This document shows, piece by piece, positions 1 through 6,882 of a DNA stretch of 11,556 bases (positions are counted from its first letter, which is position 1; each line of letters opens with the position of its first letter). The DNA comes from Oscillospiraceae bacterium. GTDB lineage: Bacteria > Bacillota > Clostridia > Oscillospirales > Oscillospiraceae. Where the stretch lies: contig JAIRRO010000131.1 in the NCBI GenBank assembly GCA_031255955.1, positions 1 to 11,556 of the forward strand, read 5' to 3'. The notes beneath the pieces were generated by a model. It worked only from the letters and a program-made list of their open reading frames with translations. It had not been told where the DNA came from and ran no database searches. The position numbers and the translations under genes are program-made.

Positions 1-89
1 CGTATCTCTGCCTTGAAAGCCCCGTATACGTGATGGATATGCTGGAGGCGGAGCGCGCGGGCGACTGGGATTCTTGGATGGAGGTATAG
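1..89 (+). CDS. 3' end of an unrecognised protein gene (partial)
   Basis: The frame beginning at base 3 is open from the window edge to the TAG at 87-89, while the other two + frames close within the first 35 bases. It encodes 28 residues and ends in GDWDSWMEV. The stop is two bases before the GTG of the next gene, whose ribosome site lies inside this gene, so the two are probably cotranscribed and translationally coupled. I do not recognise the family from so short a tail. DUF3791 genes are often found beside DUF3990 genes, but this tail does not clearly match what I know of DUF3990, so no function is assigned. Confidence 0.6.
   Translation, partial: YLCLESPVYVMDMLEAERAGDWDSWMEV
80..84 (+). 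promoter_or_regulatory. Ribosome binding site fixing the GTG start at 92
   Basis: GGAGG lies 7 bases before the GTG at 92, which is ideal spacing. The longer reading frame opens at a TTG at 74, but that TTG has no Shine-Dalgarno sequence at a suitable distance and would overlap the upstream stop. The GTG at 92 is therefore the better start. Confidence 0.7.
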
Positions 90-91
90 CC

Positions 92-451
92 GTGATAAAT
101 ATAAATCACGAATTATTCCTGCAGGTGCGAATCGCTAATCTTTATATGGAGCGGCACAACCTTTCGCCGCAGCAGTTTTTAGAGCTTGACTGCGAATGCA
201 AAATCCTGCACTTTCTTGAAATCGGCTATGAGCCGTTTCACCTCACGGGGGACGACGGCATAATCGACGAGCTTGACGAAATCGTCGCGGAGCAGCTTGC
301 TGCGAGGTACCCCGAGCTGTCGGTTGCAGCATCAGCGCCGCAAAAAGGTAATAGCAACGGCGACAGCAATATCGACGGCAATAGCAATGGCAACGACGCC
401 CGCCCCACGCCGCCGCTGTTGGACGCGTTTTTATCCTCCAAAGGGCTGTAA
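92..451 (+). CDS. DUF3791-like small protein with Asn/Ser/Gly-rich linker
   Basis: A 119-residue protein of unknown function. Residues 7-68 have the pattern I associate with DUF3791: an N-terminal helix, an HNLS turn (22-25), then a hydrophobic helix and the run GYEPFHLTGDDGIIDEL (45-61), close to the family's 'Y-hLHtqG-xyIhdDI' core. Residues 86-102 are a low-complexity linker of Asn, Gly, Ser and Asp, followed by a short hydrophobic tail (PPLLDAF, 107-113). The linker and tail are additions, since family members are usually about 60-90 residues. DUF3791 proteins often sit next to DUF3990 (ADP-ribosyltransferase-like) or other small genes and have been suspected of antitoxin-like roles, but nothing here proves this. 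The start was chosen as GTG at 92 from GGAGG at 80-84 and from coupling to the preceding stop. Its stop codon lies inside the 448-479 hairpin. Confidence 0.72.
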   Translation: MININHELFLQVRIANLYMERHNLSPQQFLELDCECKILHFLEIGYEPFHLTGDDGIIDELDEIVAEQLAARYPELSVAASAPQKGNSNGDSNIDGNSNGNDARPTPPLLDAFLSSKGL

Positions 452-479
452 TGGCGCGCCAATTAAGGCGCGCCATTAC
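448..479. terminator. Perfect hairpin between convergent genes, likely bidirectional terminator
   Basis: A perfect 13-bp inverted repeat (gtaatggcgcgcc / ggcgcgccattac) with a 6-base loop (aattaa). The left arm contains the TAA stop of the DUF3791-like gene, and the right arm lies 32 bases past the subunit D stop. The position between convergent genes fits a shared terminator. Neither side has a proper U-tract: the + side continues ctcattc and the - side cagcccttt. It may act as a weak terminator or as an mRNA 3'-end stabiliser. Confidence 0.55.
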
Positions 480-488
480 TCATTCAAA

Positions 489-525
489 AATCAATACCCG
501 TGGGCAACAATCAATACCCGTGGGC
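489..525. repeat. 20-bp tandem duplication at the subunit D stop codon
   Basis: The 17-base string aatcaatacccgtgggc occurs at 489-505 and again at 509-525, a period of 20. On the - strand each copy reads Ala-His-Gly-Tyr-stop. The right copy is the real C-terminus of subunit D and the left copy is the same sequence repeated in the 3' untranslated region. The period is not a multiple of three. It looks like a recent slippage or duplication event. Confidence 0.85.
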
Positions 526-1158
526 TTGCTCCAGCACCATGTCCTTCACTTTCATCAGGCGAACCTTTGTGCTGCGGTCGTTTTCCTCCAGCTTCATAGA
601 GATGTATTTGATGTTCTTCTCCATATCCGGAATCATTACATACTCCAAGGCGTTTACGCGGCGGCGGGTCTTTTCAATTTCGTCCGCCAAAAGCTGCATA
701 GTCTTTTCCACCTGCGCCAGCTCAAACATATCAGAGAACACGCCGCTCATCGCGGCAATCGCGTCGTCCAGCTCGCCGGAGGTCTGCGCAAAGCCGTAGG
801 GATAAATGTCCGACGCGTCCGCTGTCTGCGTCTTGAATTCATACACCGGCACGTTGACCGACATAATGTTGCGGAACGACATATCCAGCTCCGCGCGCTG
901 GCGCGGATACAAAAGCGCCTGCTCCAGCATATCAGAGGACATTATCGCGGACGCCGTTGACAACGCGCGGTTCGCGCCGGAAAGCCCCTCGTCAACGCGT
1001 GACCGCAAATCGCGGTTGCGGCGGACGATTTCAAGAAACTGCCGCATTAATTCGTCGCGCTTGTCCTTCAGCAGCTTGTGACCGCGCCGCGCCGTTTTAA
1101 GGCGTGTTTTAAGGCGCGTCAGCTCCATCCGTGTCGGAGATATTGTTTTGCTTGCCAT
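511..1158 (-). CDS. ntpD: V/A-type ATPase subunit D (central rotor shaft)
   Basis: A 215-residue central-stalk protein. With subunit F it forms the rotating axle inside the A3B3 hexamer and passes torque to the membrane ring through subunit C. The N-terminus has the family hallmark SPTRMELTRLK (7-17), then KLLKDKRDELMRQF (29-42), typical of bacterial and archaeal V/A D subunits. Both ends (about 1-75 and 140-210) are long helices forming the antiparallel coiled coil, with a shorter central part that contacts F. Length is normal (about 210 in E. hirae NtpD). The ATG at 1158 follows the subunit B stop by 10 bases, with AGGGGA as ribosome site overlapping that stop. It is the last gene of the operon. 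The last codons and stop are tandemly repeated just downstream. Confidence 0.97.
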   Translation of the reverse strand: MASKTISPTRMELTRLKTRLKTARRGHKLLKDKRDELMRQFLEIVRRNRDLRSRVDEGLSGANRALSTASAIMSSDMLEQALLYPRQRAELDMSFRNIMSVNVPVYEFKTQTADASDIYPYGFAQTSGELDDAIAAMSGVFSDMFELAQVEKTMQLLADEIEKTRRRVNALEYVMIPDMEKNIKYISMKLEENDRSTKVRLMKVKDMVLEQAHGY

Positions 1159-1168
1159 AAGCTGTCCC

Positions 1169-2548
1169 CTATTCTTCCGTCTGCGGGTAGTATTTCGCCA
1201 TATTGTCGGGCTTAATGCGCTTCAGCTCGGTTTTCGGCAGAATAGTGAGCAGATCCCAGCCGATGCCCAGTGTGTCCTCAATCGAGCGGTTTTCCTCGCT
1301 GCCCTGCGTCACATAGCGTTTTTCGAACTCGTCCGCGAACTGCGCGAATTTAATATCGGTCGGCGTAAGCGCGGATTCGCCCAGAATGGTCATAAGCTCC
1401 TTGGCGTCCTTGCCGGAGGAATACGCGGCAAAAAGCTGATTCATCGTGTCGGCGTGGTCCTCGCGCGTTTTGCCCTTGCCGATGCCCTTGTCCTTCAGGC
1501 GGGATAGCGACGGCAGCACGTCCACGGGCGGCAGTATGCCGCGGCGGTATAAATCGCGCGATAGAATTATTTGCCCCTCTGTGATGTATCCGGTAAGGTC
1601 CGGTATCGGGTGGGTTTTATCGTCCTCGGGCATCGTCAAAATCGGTATCATCGTAATGGAGCCCTCCTTGCCCACGCGGCGCCCGGCGCGCTCATACATC
1701 GTGGCAAGGTCCGTGTACAGATACCCCGGATAGCCGCGGCGTCCCGGAACTTCTTTACGCGCGGCGGAAATTTCGCGCAGCGCCTCGGCATAGTTGGTGA
1801 TGTCCGTCAGGATAACAAGCACGTGCATATCGCGCTCAAAGGCAAGGTATTCAGCCGCCGTCAGCGCCATGCGCGGTGTGGCGATACGCTCAACCGCGGG
1901 GTCGTTTGCGAGGTTGGAGAATATGACAGAGCGGTCAATTGCGCCCGTGCGGTTAAATTCCTGCACGAAATATTCCGATTCCTCAAAGGTTATGCCTATC
2001 GCCGCGAAGACGACGGCGAAATTTGATTCCGTGCCCAGCACCCGCGCCTGACGCGCGATTTGCGCAGCCAGCTGCGCGTGCGGCAGTCCGGAGCCGGAGA
2101 AAATCGGCAGCTTCTGCCCGCGCACCAGCGTGTTAAGCCCGTCGATGGTGGAGACGCCCGTTTGAATAAATTCGTTCGGATAGTCGCGCGCCGCCGGATT
2201 CATCGGCAGTCCGTTGATGTCGTTGTGGCTTTCAGCCAAAATTTCGGGTCCGCCGTCTATCGGTCTGCCCATGCCGTTGAAAACGCGCCCAAGCATATCG
2301 CCGGACACGGCAAGCTCTAACGGATGCCCCAAAAAGCGCACCTTCGACTGCGCAAGGTTTATCCCCGCCGCCGATTCAAATAATTGCACCACGGCGCTGT
2401 CGCCGTTAACCTCAAGCACCTTGCAGCGGCGCACCTCCCCATCGGGAAGCTCTATCTCCGCCAGCTCGTCATACGTCACACCCTCGACATTGCGCACGAC
2501 CATAAGGGGGCTGACAATCTCCTGTATTGTGCGGTATTCTCTGATCAT
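1169..2548 (-). CDS. ntpB: V/A-type ATPase subunit B (non-catalytic nucleotide-site subunit)
   Basis: A 459-residue subunit that alternates with A in the V1 hexamer. The position of the P-loop holds SGSGLPH (151-157) instead of a Walker A lysine motif, which is normal for B and means it does not hydrolyse ATP itself. The alpha/beta ATPase signature is present as PPVDVLPSLS (340-349), and R350 directly after it corresponds to the arginine finger that B donates to the catalytic site in A. ALREISAARKEVPGRRGYPG (256-275) and YERAGR (285-290) are further family blocks. The ATG overlaps the subunit A stop in an ATGA arrangement, so translation is probably coupled. GGGAGG upstream within A serves as ribosome site. 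Length equals the family norm (about 458). Confidence 0.98.
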   Translation of the reverse strand: MIREYRTIQEIVSPLMVVRNVEGVTYDELAEIELPDGEVRRCKVLEVNGDSAVVQLFESAAGINLAQSKVRFLGHPLELAVSGDMLGRVFNGMGRPIDGGPEILAESHNDINGLPMNPAARDYPNEFIQTGVSTIDGLNTLVRGQKLPIFSGSGLPHAQLAAQIARQARVLGTESNFAVVFAAIGITFEESEYFVQEFNRTGAIDRSVIFSNLANDPAVERIATPRMALTAAEYLAFERDMHVLVILTDITNYAEALREISAARKEVPGRRGYPGYLYTDLATMYERAGRRVGKEGSITMIPILTMPEDDKTHPIPDLTGYITEGQIILSRDLYRRGILPPVDVLPSLSRLKDKGIGKGKTREDHADTMNQLFAAYSSGKDAKELMTILGESALTPTDIKFAQFADEFEKRYVTQGSEENRSIEDTLGIGWDLLTILPKTELKRIKPDNMAKYYPQTEE

Positions 2549-4317
2549 TGCTCCTCGCCTCCCTCTGTAATTTCGCTGATTTGATATTTCAGGTCGCGCT
2601 CGATATCCGCGTATTTCTGTTCAAATTCGCCGGGCGGAATCATCTTTGCGCGCCCGAAGCGCTCGCGCGCCTCGATATTAAACAGCTTTTCAACATCCGT
2701 TGCGCCCTTTGTCAGCGCCTCGCGGCAGGCGTCGCTGTACGCCAAAATCAAAGCCAGCAGCCGCGACTGTTTTTCATATCCCGAATAGCTGTCCAGCTCA
2801 TCAAAGGCGTTCTGCTGCAAAAAGTCCTCGCGGATCATCTTCGCCGTTTCAAGGGTAAGTCTGTCCGGCGGGGAAAGCGAGTCCGCGCCGACGAGCTTCA
2901 CGATTTCCTGCAGCTCGGATTCTTCTTGCAAAATGGTCATCGCGCGCGTCCGTGAGAGCATATAGCCCTCGCCAAAGCTGGCGTCGTACCACGGCTTTAG
3001 CGTGTCTAAATACAGCGAATAGCTGTTTAGCCAGTTGATAGCCGGAAAGTGCCGCGCATACGCCAGTGAGGAATCCAGCCCCCAGAACACCTTTACGATT
3101 CTCATCGTCGCCTGTGAAACAGGCTCTGACGTGTCGCCGCCCGGGGGCGACACCGCGCCGATAGCCGTAAGCGTGCCGCGCCGCGAATCAGACCCCAGGC
3201 ACTCAACGCAGCCCGCGCGCTCATAGAACTGCGCCAGGCGGCTGGATAAATACGCGGGATAGCCTTCTTCGCCGGGCATTTCCTCAAGACGTCCGGACAT
3301 TTCGCGCAGCGCCTCTGCCCAGCGCGAGGTGGAGTCCGCTATAACGGCGACGTCCAGCCCCATATCGCGGAAATACTCCGCAATTGTAATGCCTGTGTAA
3401 ATGGAAGCCTCGCGCGCCGCCACGGGCATATCGGATGTGTTTGCAATCAGCACCGTGCGCTTCATAAGCGGCTCGCCATTGCGCGGGTCCTTCAGCTCCG
3501 GGAACTCCATAAGCACGTCCGTCATCTCGTTGCCGCGCTCGCCGCAGCCGATATACACCACAATGTCCACGTCAGACCACTTGGCAAGCTGATGCTGCAC
3601 AACGGTTTTGCCGGATCCGAACGGTCCCGGGACGGCTGCCGTTCCGCCCTTTGCCAGCGGGAACAGCGTGTCTATAATGCGCTGCCCGGAGTTTAATGGC
3701 GCGGAGGGCACGGACTTTTTATCATACGGTCTTGCCACACGCACTGGCCATTTTTGCATAAGCGTCACAGCCTCCGCCGCGCCCGCGTCCGTTCTGACCA
3801 CACCGACGGTCTGCTCTACGGTATAGGTGCCGCTTTGTACGCTCTCCAGCGTTCCGGAGATGCCGGGGGGAACCATAATTTTATGCAGCACAGAGCTTGT
3901 TTCGCGCACCGTGCCGATAACATCGCCGCCGGTGACACGCGCGCCCACCGTCGCCGTGGCTTCAAACTCCCACGTTTTCCCGCGGTTTAGCGCCGGGACG
4001 TCCACGCCGCGCGCTATGGTGTGTCCGGTTCTTTCGCGAACCTCTACCAATGGGCGCTGGATGCCGTCATAGATGTTTTCAAGCAGACCGGGTCCCAGCT
4101 CAACGGACAGCGGCGAGCCTGTTGTTTCCACCGCCGCGCCGGGTCCGAGTCCCGATGTCTCCTCATACACCTGTATGGACGCCCTGCCGCCCGTCATTGT
4201 CAAAATTTCGCCTATCAGCCGCTGCTCGCCGACGCGCACAACGTCAGAGATGTTCGCGCTCTCCAAGCCCTCCGCGACGACAAGCGGACCTGAGACCTTT
4301 ACGATTTTACCGCTCAT
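2545..4317 (-). CDS. ntpA: V/A-type ATPase catalytic subunit A
   Basis: A 590-residue catalytic subunit of the V1 sector, hydrolysing or making ATP at its interface with B. Residues 1-70 form the N-terminal beta barrel. About 110-190 is the non-homologous (bulge) region that distinguishes A subunits from F-type beta. The Walker A P-loop GPFGSGKT is at 231-238 with K237, and GCGERGNE at 257-264 carries the presumed catalytic base E260. PPGGDTSEPV lies at 391-400, and the helical C-terminal domain follows from about 440. Length matches E. hirae NtpA (593). The ATG follows GAAAGGA with normal spacing. The 66-base gap before it is the longest between genes inside the operon. The gene overlaps subunit B by four bases. 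Confidence 0.98.
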   Translation of the reverse strand: MSGKIVKVSGPLVVAEGLESANISDVVRVGEQRLIGEILTMTGGRASIQVYEETSGLGPGAAVETTGSPLSVELGPGLLENIYDGIQRPLVEVRERTGHTIARGVDVPALNRGKTWEFEATATVGARVTGGDVIGTVRETSSVLHKIMVPPGISGTLESVQSGTYTVEQTVGVVRTDAGAAEAVTLMQKWPVRVARPYDKKSVPSAPLNSGQRIIDTLFPLAKGGTAAVPGPFGSGKTVVQHQLAKWSDVDIVVYIGCGERGNEMTDVLMEFPELKDPRNGEPLMKRTVLIANTSDMPVAAREASIYTGITIAEYFRDMGLDVAVIADSTSRWAEALREMSGRLEEMPGEEGYPAYLSSRLAQFYERAGCVECLGSDSRRGTLTAIGAVSPPGGDTSEPVSQATMRIVKVFWGLDSSLAYARHFPAINWLNSYSLYLDTLKPWYDASFGEGYMLSRTRAMTILQEESELQEIVKLVGADSLSPPDRLTLETAKMIREDFLQQNAFDELDSYSGYEKQSRLLALILAYSDACREALTKGATDVEKLFNIEARERFGRAKMIPPGEFEQKYADIERDLKYQISEITEGGEEQ

Positions 4318-4383
4318 TTAATCAATCCTTTCAGATATTTGCTTTATTCCCTTGCCAATGAGATATCGATAACGCCGCATACC

Positions 4384-4698
4384 TCACAGTATATCCGCGC
4401 CCACGGCACGGATAACCGCGTCGTGCAGGGCTGTAAGCCCCAATCCCATAGAGCCGTCGCGCCCCGGAATTAAAATAACAGCCGGCGTTGCCTTGTCGTG
4501 AAACTCCGCGATTTCCTCTGCCAGCACGCGGCTGAGGCGCTCCTCCATATAAATAATGGCGTACCGCTCCTCCGGAGCTGTGAGCTTGCGGAACACACGC
4601 CGCGCCTCGTCATCGTCCGCGACGGGGTGCGTATCCAACCCCAAAGCCTTAAAGCCAAGAACGGTATCCGTACCGCCCATAACAGCAATTTTATACAT
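4384..4698 (-). CDS. ntpG: V/A-type ATPase subunit F (rotor shaft partner of D)
   Basis: A 104-residue cytoplasmic subunit that binds the middle of subunit D and is needed for efficient coupling. It corresponds to NtpG in E. hirae naming and to subunit F elsewhere. The Rossmann-like fold is visible as KIAVMG (3-8), FKALGLDTHPV (16-26), AIIYMEE (47-53) and VILIPGRDGSMGLGL (74-88), followed by a C-terminal helix. These are the conserved blocks of the family, and the length is typical (about 100-110). The ATG at 4698 overlaps the end of subunit C by eight bases, which suggests coupled translation, with AGGATGAG as a modest ribosome site inside C. Confidence 0.95.
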   Translation of the reverse strand: MYKIAVMGGTDTVLGFKALGLDTHPVADDDEARRVFRKLTAPEERYAIIYMEERLSRVLAEEIAEFHDKATPAVILIPGRDGSMGLGLTALHDAVIRAVGADIL

Positions 4699-5722
4699 AC
4701 GCGCTTCTCATCCTTTCGCGTATTTTAACCGGCTCGACGCCGGCAAGCAGCCCGGAGAGAATCATCCTGACAGCCGTGGCTTCCCAATCGAACGCCAAGA
4801 GATACCGCAGCACGACGGGCGCGCCGAACGAAATCAGCTTCGCCGGTTGGGTATACAGCTGCAGCGCGTTGTCACATTCGCGCTCAAATGCGGTTTGCGC
4901 CGCACCGGCAAGCGCTTCAAACGCCATCTCCACAGCGCCGCGCAGCTCGTCAGAGCGAAACACCAGAGGCAGTTTTTCCCCCGCGCCCGCCTCTGTGCCG
5001 TAGGGCAGCTCCGTAATCTCACGCGTGGGGACGTCGCCGCCCTCAAACAGCGCGGAGGCAAGAAACTCACGCGTTCTGCCTGTTCTTACAGAGCGCACGA
5101 AGGTACGCAGATTCGCGGCGTCGATAACCAGCCGCACATATCCGCGCACAAGCTCATCCCCCGTTTCCTCCGCTGTTTCCGTCATCTCGGCATAATACAG
5201 CCTGTCGGCGGTGAGGTCAGACAGCTGCGGATTGGACGTGCGGGAAAGCGTACCCACACCCTCGCTCATGGCGCGGCTGAGCGTCGGCGGCAAATCCTTG
5301 CGCTCTCCGGATATAAACGCGTCTGTGATTTCCTTTGACCCGACGCGCCCCGATTCGGATAAAATCCTTGTCGCGTCTTCATTGGCGCCCATTGATTTAA
5401 CCAGCGCCTTGACATTGTGATAGTCGTATTTCAGCATAAACAGCCGCGCCACGGGCTCCGCCGCCTCGGTTTTTACAAGCTCCGCATACAGCTCGGCGCG
5501 CCTTGCGGAAAGCGTATCCTCTATGCCGAACACGCCCAGCCCGGACATATCGCGATAACCGCATTCCTCAAGCAGCTTGGCAGCGTCCTCGGCGCGCCCC
5601 GTTTCAATCATGCGCTCGGCGCGCTCACCCGTAAGCAGCCGCGCCTCACGCGCGCGCAGCACGGCGGACAGCGTCACAAGGTCCTCTTCACGAATTTTTT
5701 TCGTTTTTGCCAAAGCCCCCAC
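4691..5722 (-). CDS. ntpC: V/A-type ATPase subunit C (shaft-to-ring connector)
   Basis: A 343-residue funnel-shaped subunit that joins the D-F shaft to the K ring; it is homologous to eukaryotic subunit d. The protein is almost wholly helical. The N-terminal block RAREARLLT (28-36) and the FMLKYDYHNVKALV motif (about 102-115) are typical. Length is normal (about 330-350). The annotated start is GTG at 5722, five bases after the subunit E stop. Its ribosome site would be very close. AAGGCGG (5723-5729) instead sits 9 bases before a TTG at 5713, so translation may begin at codon 4. Three residues are affected and the function call is not. Confidence 0.93.
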   Translation of the reverse strand: MGALAKTKKIREEDLVTLSAVLRAREARLLTGERAERMIETGRAEDAAKLLEECGYRDMSGLGVFGIEDTLSARRAELYAELVKTEAAEPVARLFMLKYDYHNVKALVKSMGANEDATRILSESGRVGSKEITDAFISGERKDLPPTLSRAMSEGVGTLSRTSNPQLSDLTADRLYYAEMTETAEETGDELVRGYVRLVIDAANLRTFVRSVRTGRTREFLASALFEGGDVPTREITELPYGTEAGAGEKLPLVFRSDELRGAVEMAFEALAGAAQTAFERECDNALQLYTQPAKLISFGAPVVLRYLLAFDWEATAVRMILSGLLAGVEPVKIRERMRSAYV

Positions 5723-5727
5723 CCGCC

Positions 5728-6327
5728 TTATTCAAACAGGATTTCCGCCACGCGGGGCGAGAGTTCGTTTTTATACTGAAACACCAATGTTTCAAGTGAG
5801 CAGTTCGTCTCGATGTCGCCGCCGGATACGATAACGCCCCCGCCGATTTCTCTTTCGGCGGCGGACAGCGTAAGCTCCGCGCGCCAGCCCCCGGCGGCAA
5901 GAATTGCGTTTGCCCCCGCCGTTACGGCTTCGCCGACACGCGCGCGGTCGGCGGGAGAGAAAATCAGCTCCTCTGTCCCTGTGCGGGCAACGGCTGCAGC
6001 CAGACGTGAAAGCAGCGCGATATAATCGCCCTCCGGCAGTGCGCGCAATAGCTTCACGGCGTGCTGGAACGCTTCTGTCACCAGCGTTTGCTTTTCGCTG
6101 AGTATTTGCTTGCGCGCCTCAAGCTCCGCGACGTTTTTCAGCCGCTCGAACCGCGCGCCCGCCTCAACAGCGCCCTTTGAAAGCGCGTCGGCGTAGGCTT
6201 GCTTTTCTTCCTTCTGATACCGCTCTGCTATCTCCGCGCGGCGAGCCTCCGCCTCGGCGGCGATAGCGGCGCATTCCTCAAGAGAATCCGCCCTTATGCG
6301 TTCGAGTATTTTTTTAATGCCATCCAA
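5728..6327 (-). CDS. ntpE: V/A-type ATPase subunit E (peripheral stalk)
   Basis: A 199-residue subunit that pairs with the small coiled-coil subunit encoded at 8809-9123 to form the peripheral stalks holding A3B3 against rotation. Residues 1 to about 105 form a charged, Ala/Glu-rich coiled coil starting with the typical DGIKKILERI. Residues about 110-199 form the globular C-terminal domain that binds the top of A and B, with the end GVIVSGGDIETNCSLETLV (about 164-182) well conserved in the family. Length is typical (about 198 in E. hirae). The start is TTG at 6327, chosen because GAAAGGGG lies 8 bases upstream and the family N-terminus begins exactly here; no in-frame ATG is available nearby. 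Confidence 0.95.
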   Translation of the reverse strand: MDGIKKILERIRADSLEECAAIAAEAEARRAEIAERYQKEEKQAYADALSKGAVEAGARFERLKNVAELEARKQILSEKQTLVTEAFQHAVKLLRALPEGDYIALLSRLAAAVARTGTEELIFSPADRARVGEAVTAGANAILAAGGWRAELTLSAAEREIGGGVIVSGGDIETNCSLETLVFQYKNELSPRVAEILFE

Positions 6328-6335
6328 TATAAGTA

Positions 6336-6343
6336 CCCCTTTC
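6336..6343 (-). promoter_or_regulatory. Ribosome binding site supporting the TTG start of subunit E
   Basis: GAAAGGGG on the - strand, 8 bases before the TTG at 6327. This site, together with the family N-terminal match, decides the unusual start codon. Confidence 0.65.
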
Positions 6344-6369
6344 TGTTCGGTAACGACAGCGGGCGTTTA

Positions 6370-6849
6370 TTAAATTCTGCCCAGAAGGAATATCGACACC
6401 AACAGTGATAGGATGGCGTAGAATTCGACGACGGCGCAAAGCAGCATGCCCTTGGAGAAGTCGCTGGGCTGCTTCGCCAAAATATGCATCGAAGCGGCGG
6501 CGACTCTACCCTGCGCGATGGCGGAGATAAGACCGCCCAGCCCGACGGGCAAGCACGCCATAGCCAGCGCAAGCCCCTGCTGAACCGACATATCCCCTGT
6601 AATTCTGCCCATTGCCATCATCGCGATAACGAAACCATAGATGCCCTGTGTACCGGGAAGCACCTGAAGCATCATCGCGCGCATACCCTTAGCGGGGTCC
6701 TCGCTTGTCACGCCCGCGCCGGCTTCACCGGCAATGCCTGTGCCCTTCGCGCTGCCGATACACGCCAACGCGACTGAGATACCAACGCCCAGAATTGCCA
6801 GTGCCGTACCTCCGAATGCCTCAAAAAACCCGCTGAAAAGAAAATCCAT
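6370..6849 (-). CDS. ntpK: V/A-type ATPase subunit K (membrane rotor ring, Na+ type)
   Basis: A 159-residue proteolipid with four membrane helices (about 12-32, 57-80, 92-115 and 134-157), a duplicated hairpin with a single ion-binding carboxylate as in E. hirae NtpK (156 residues). The motifs are LPGTQGIYGF (64-73), IAQGR (111-115) and VVEFYAIL (140-147). Compared with NtpK from memory, L64, T67, Q68, Q113 and E142 line up with the Na+ ligands L61, T64, Q65, Q110 and E139 at a constant offset of +3, and Y71 with Y68. This predicts Na+ rather than H+ coupling. The ATG follows a perfect AAGGAGG, the strongest ribosome site in the operon, as suits a ring subunit needed in about ten copies. Confidence 0.97.
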   Translation of the reverse strand: MDFLFSGFFEAFGGTALAILGVGISVALACIGSAKGTGIAGEAGAGVTSEDPAKGMRAMMLQVLPGTQGIYGFVIAMMAMGRITGDMSVQQGLALAMACLPVGLGGLISAIAQGRVAAASMHILAKQPSDFSKGMLLCAVVEFYAILSLLVSIFLLGRI

Positions 6850-6858
6850 TTTATTTTT

Positions 6859-6865
6859 CCTCCTT
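6859..6865 (-). promoter_or_regulatory. Strong ribosome binding site of subunit K
   Basis: AAGGAGG on the - strand, 9 bases before the ATG at 6849 and in an A/T-rich context. It is markedly better than the sites of the neighbouring subunits and fits the high copy number of K in the complex. Confidence 0.75.
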
Positions 6866-6882
6866 AAAAATATATACGTGAT

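Noticed and set aside
74..91. TTG at 74 as start of the DUF3791-like protein
   Set aside because: It has no ribosome site at a proper distance and would overlap the upstream gene, whereas GTG at 92 has GGAGG seven bases before it.
150..157. Subunit B lacks a Walker A lysine at the P-loop position (protein residues 151-157)
   Set aside because: The residue range given is protein numbering for the gene at 1169-2548. Loss of the P-loop is normal for V/A-type B subunits and is not a defect.
4318..4383. Possible internal promoter in the 66-base gap before subunit A
   Set aside because: TTGGCA is present on the - strand, but the best -10 candidate matches only three bases at a 15-base spacing. 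I see only a ribosome site that can be supported.
4556..5338. + strand open frame of 260 codons across subunits F and C
   Set aside because: It is antisense to two well-recognised ATPase subunits, has no ribosome site and gives no recognisable protein.
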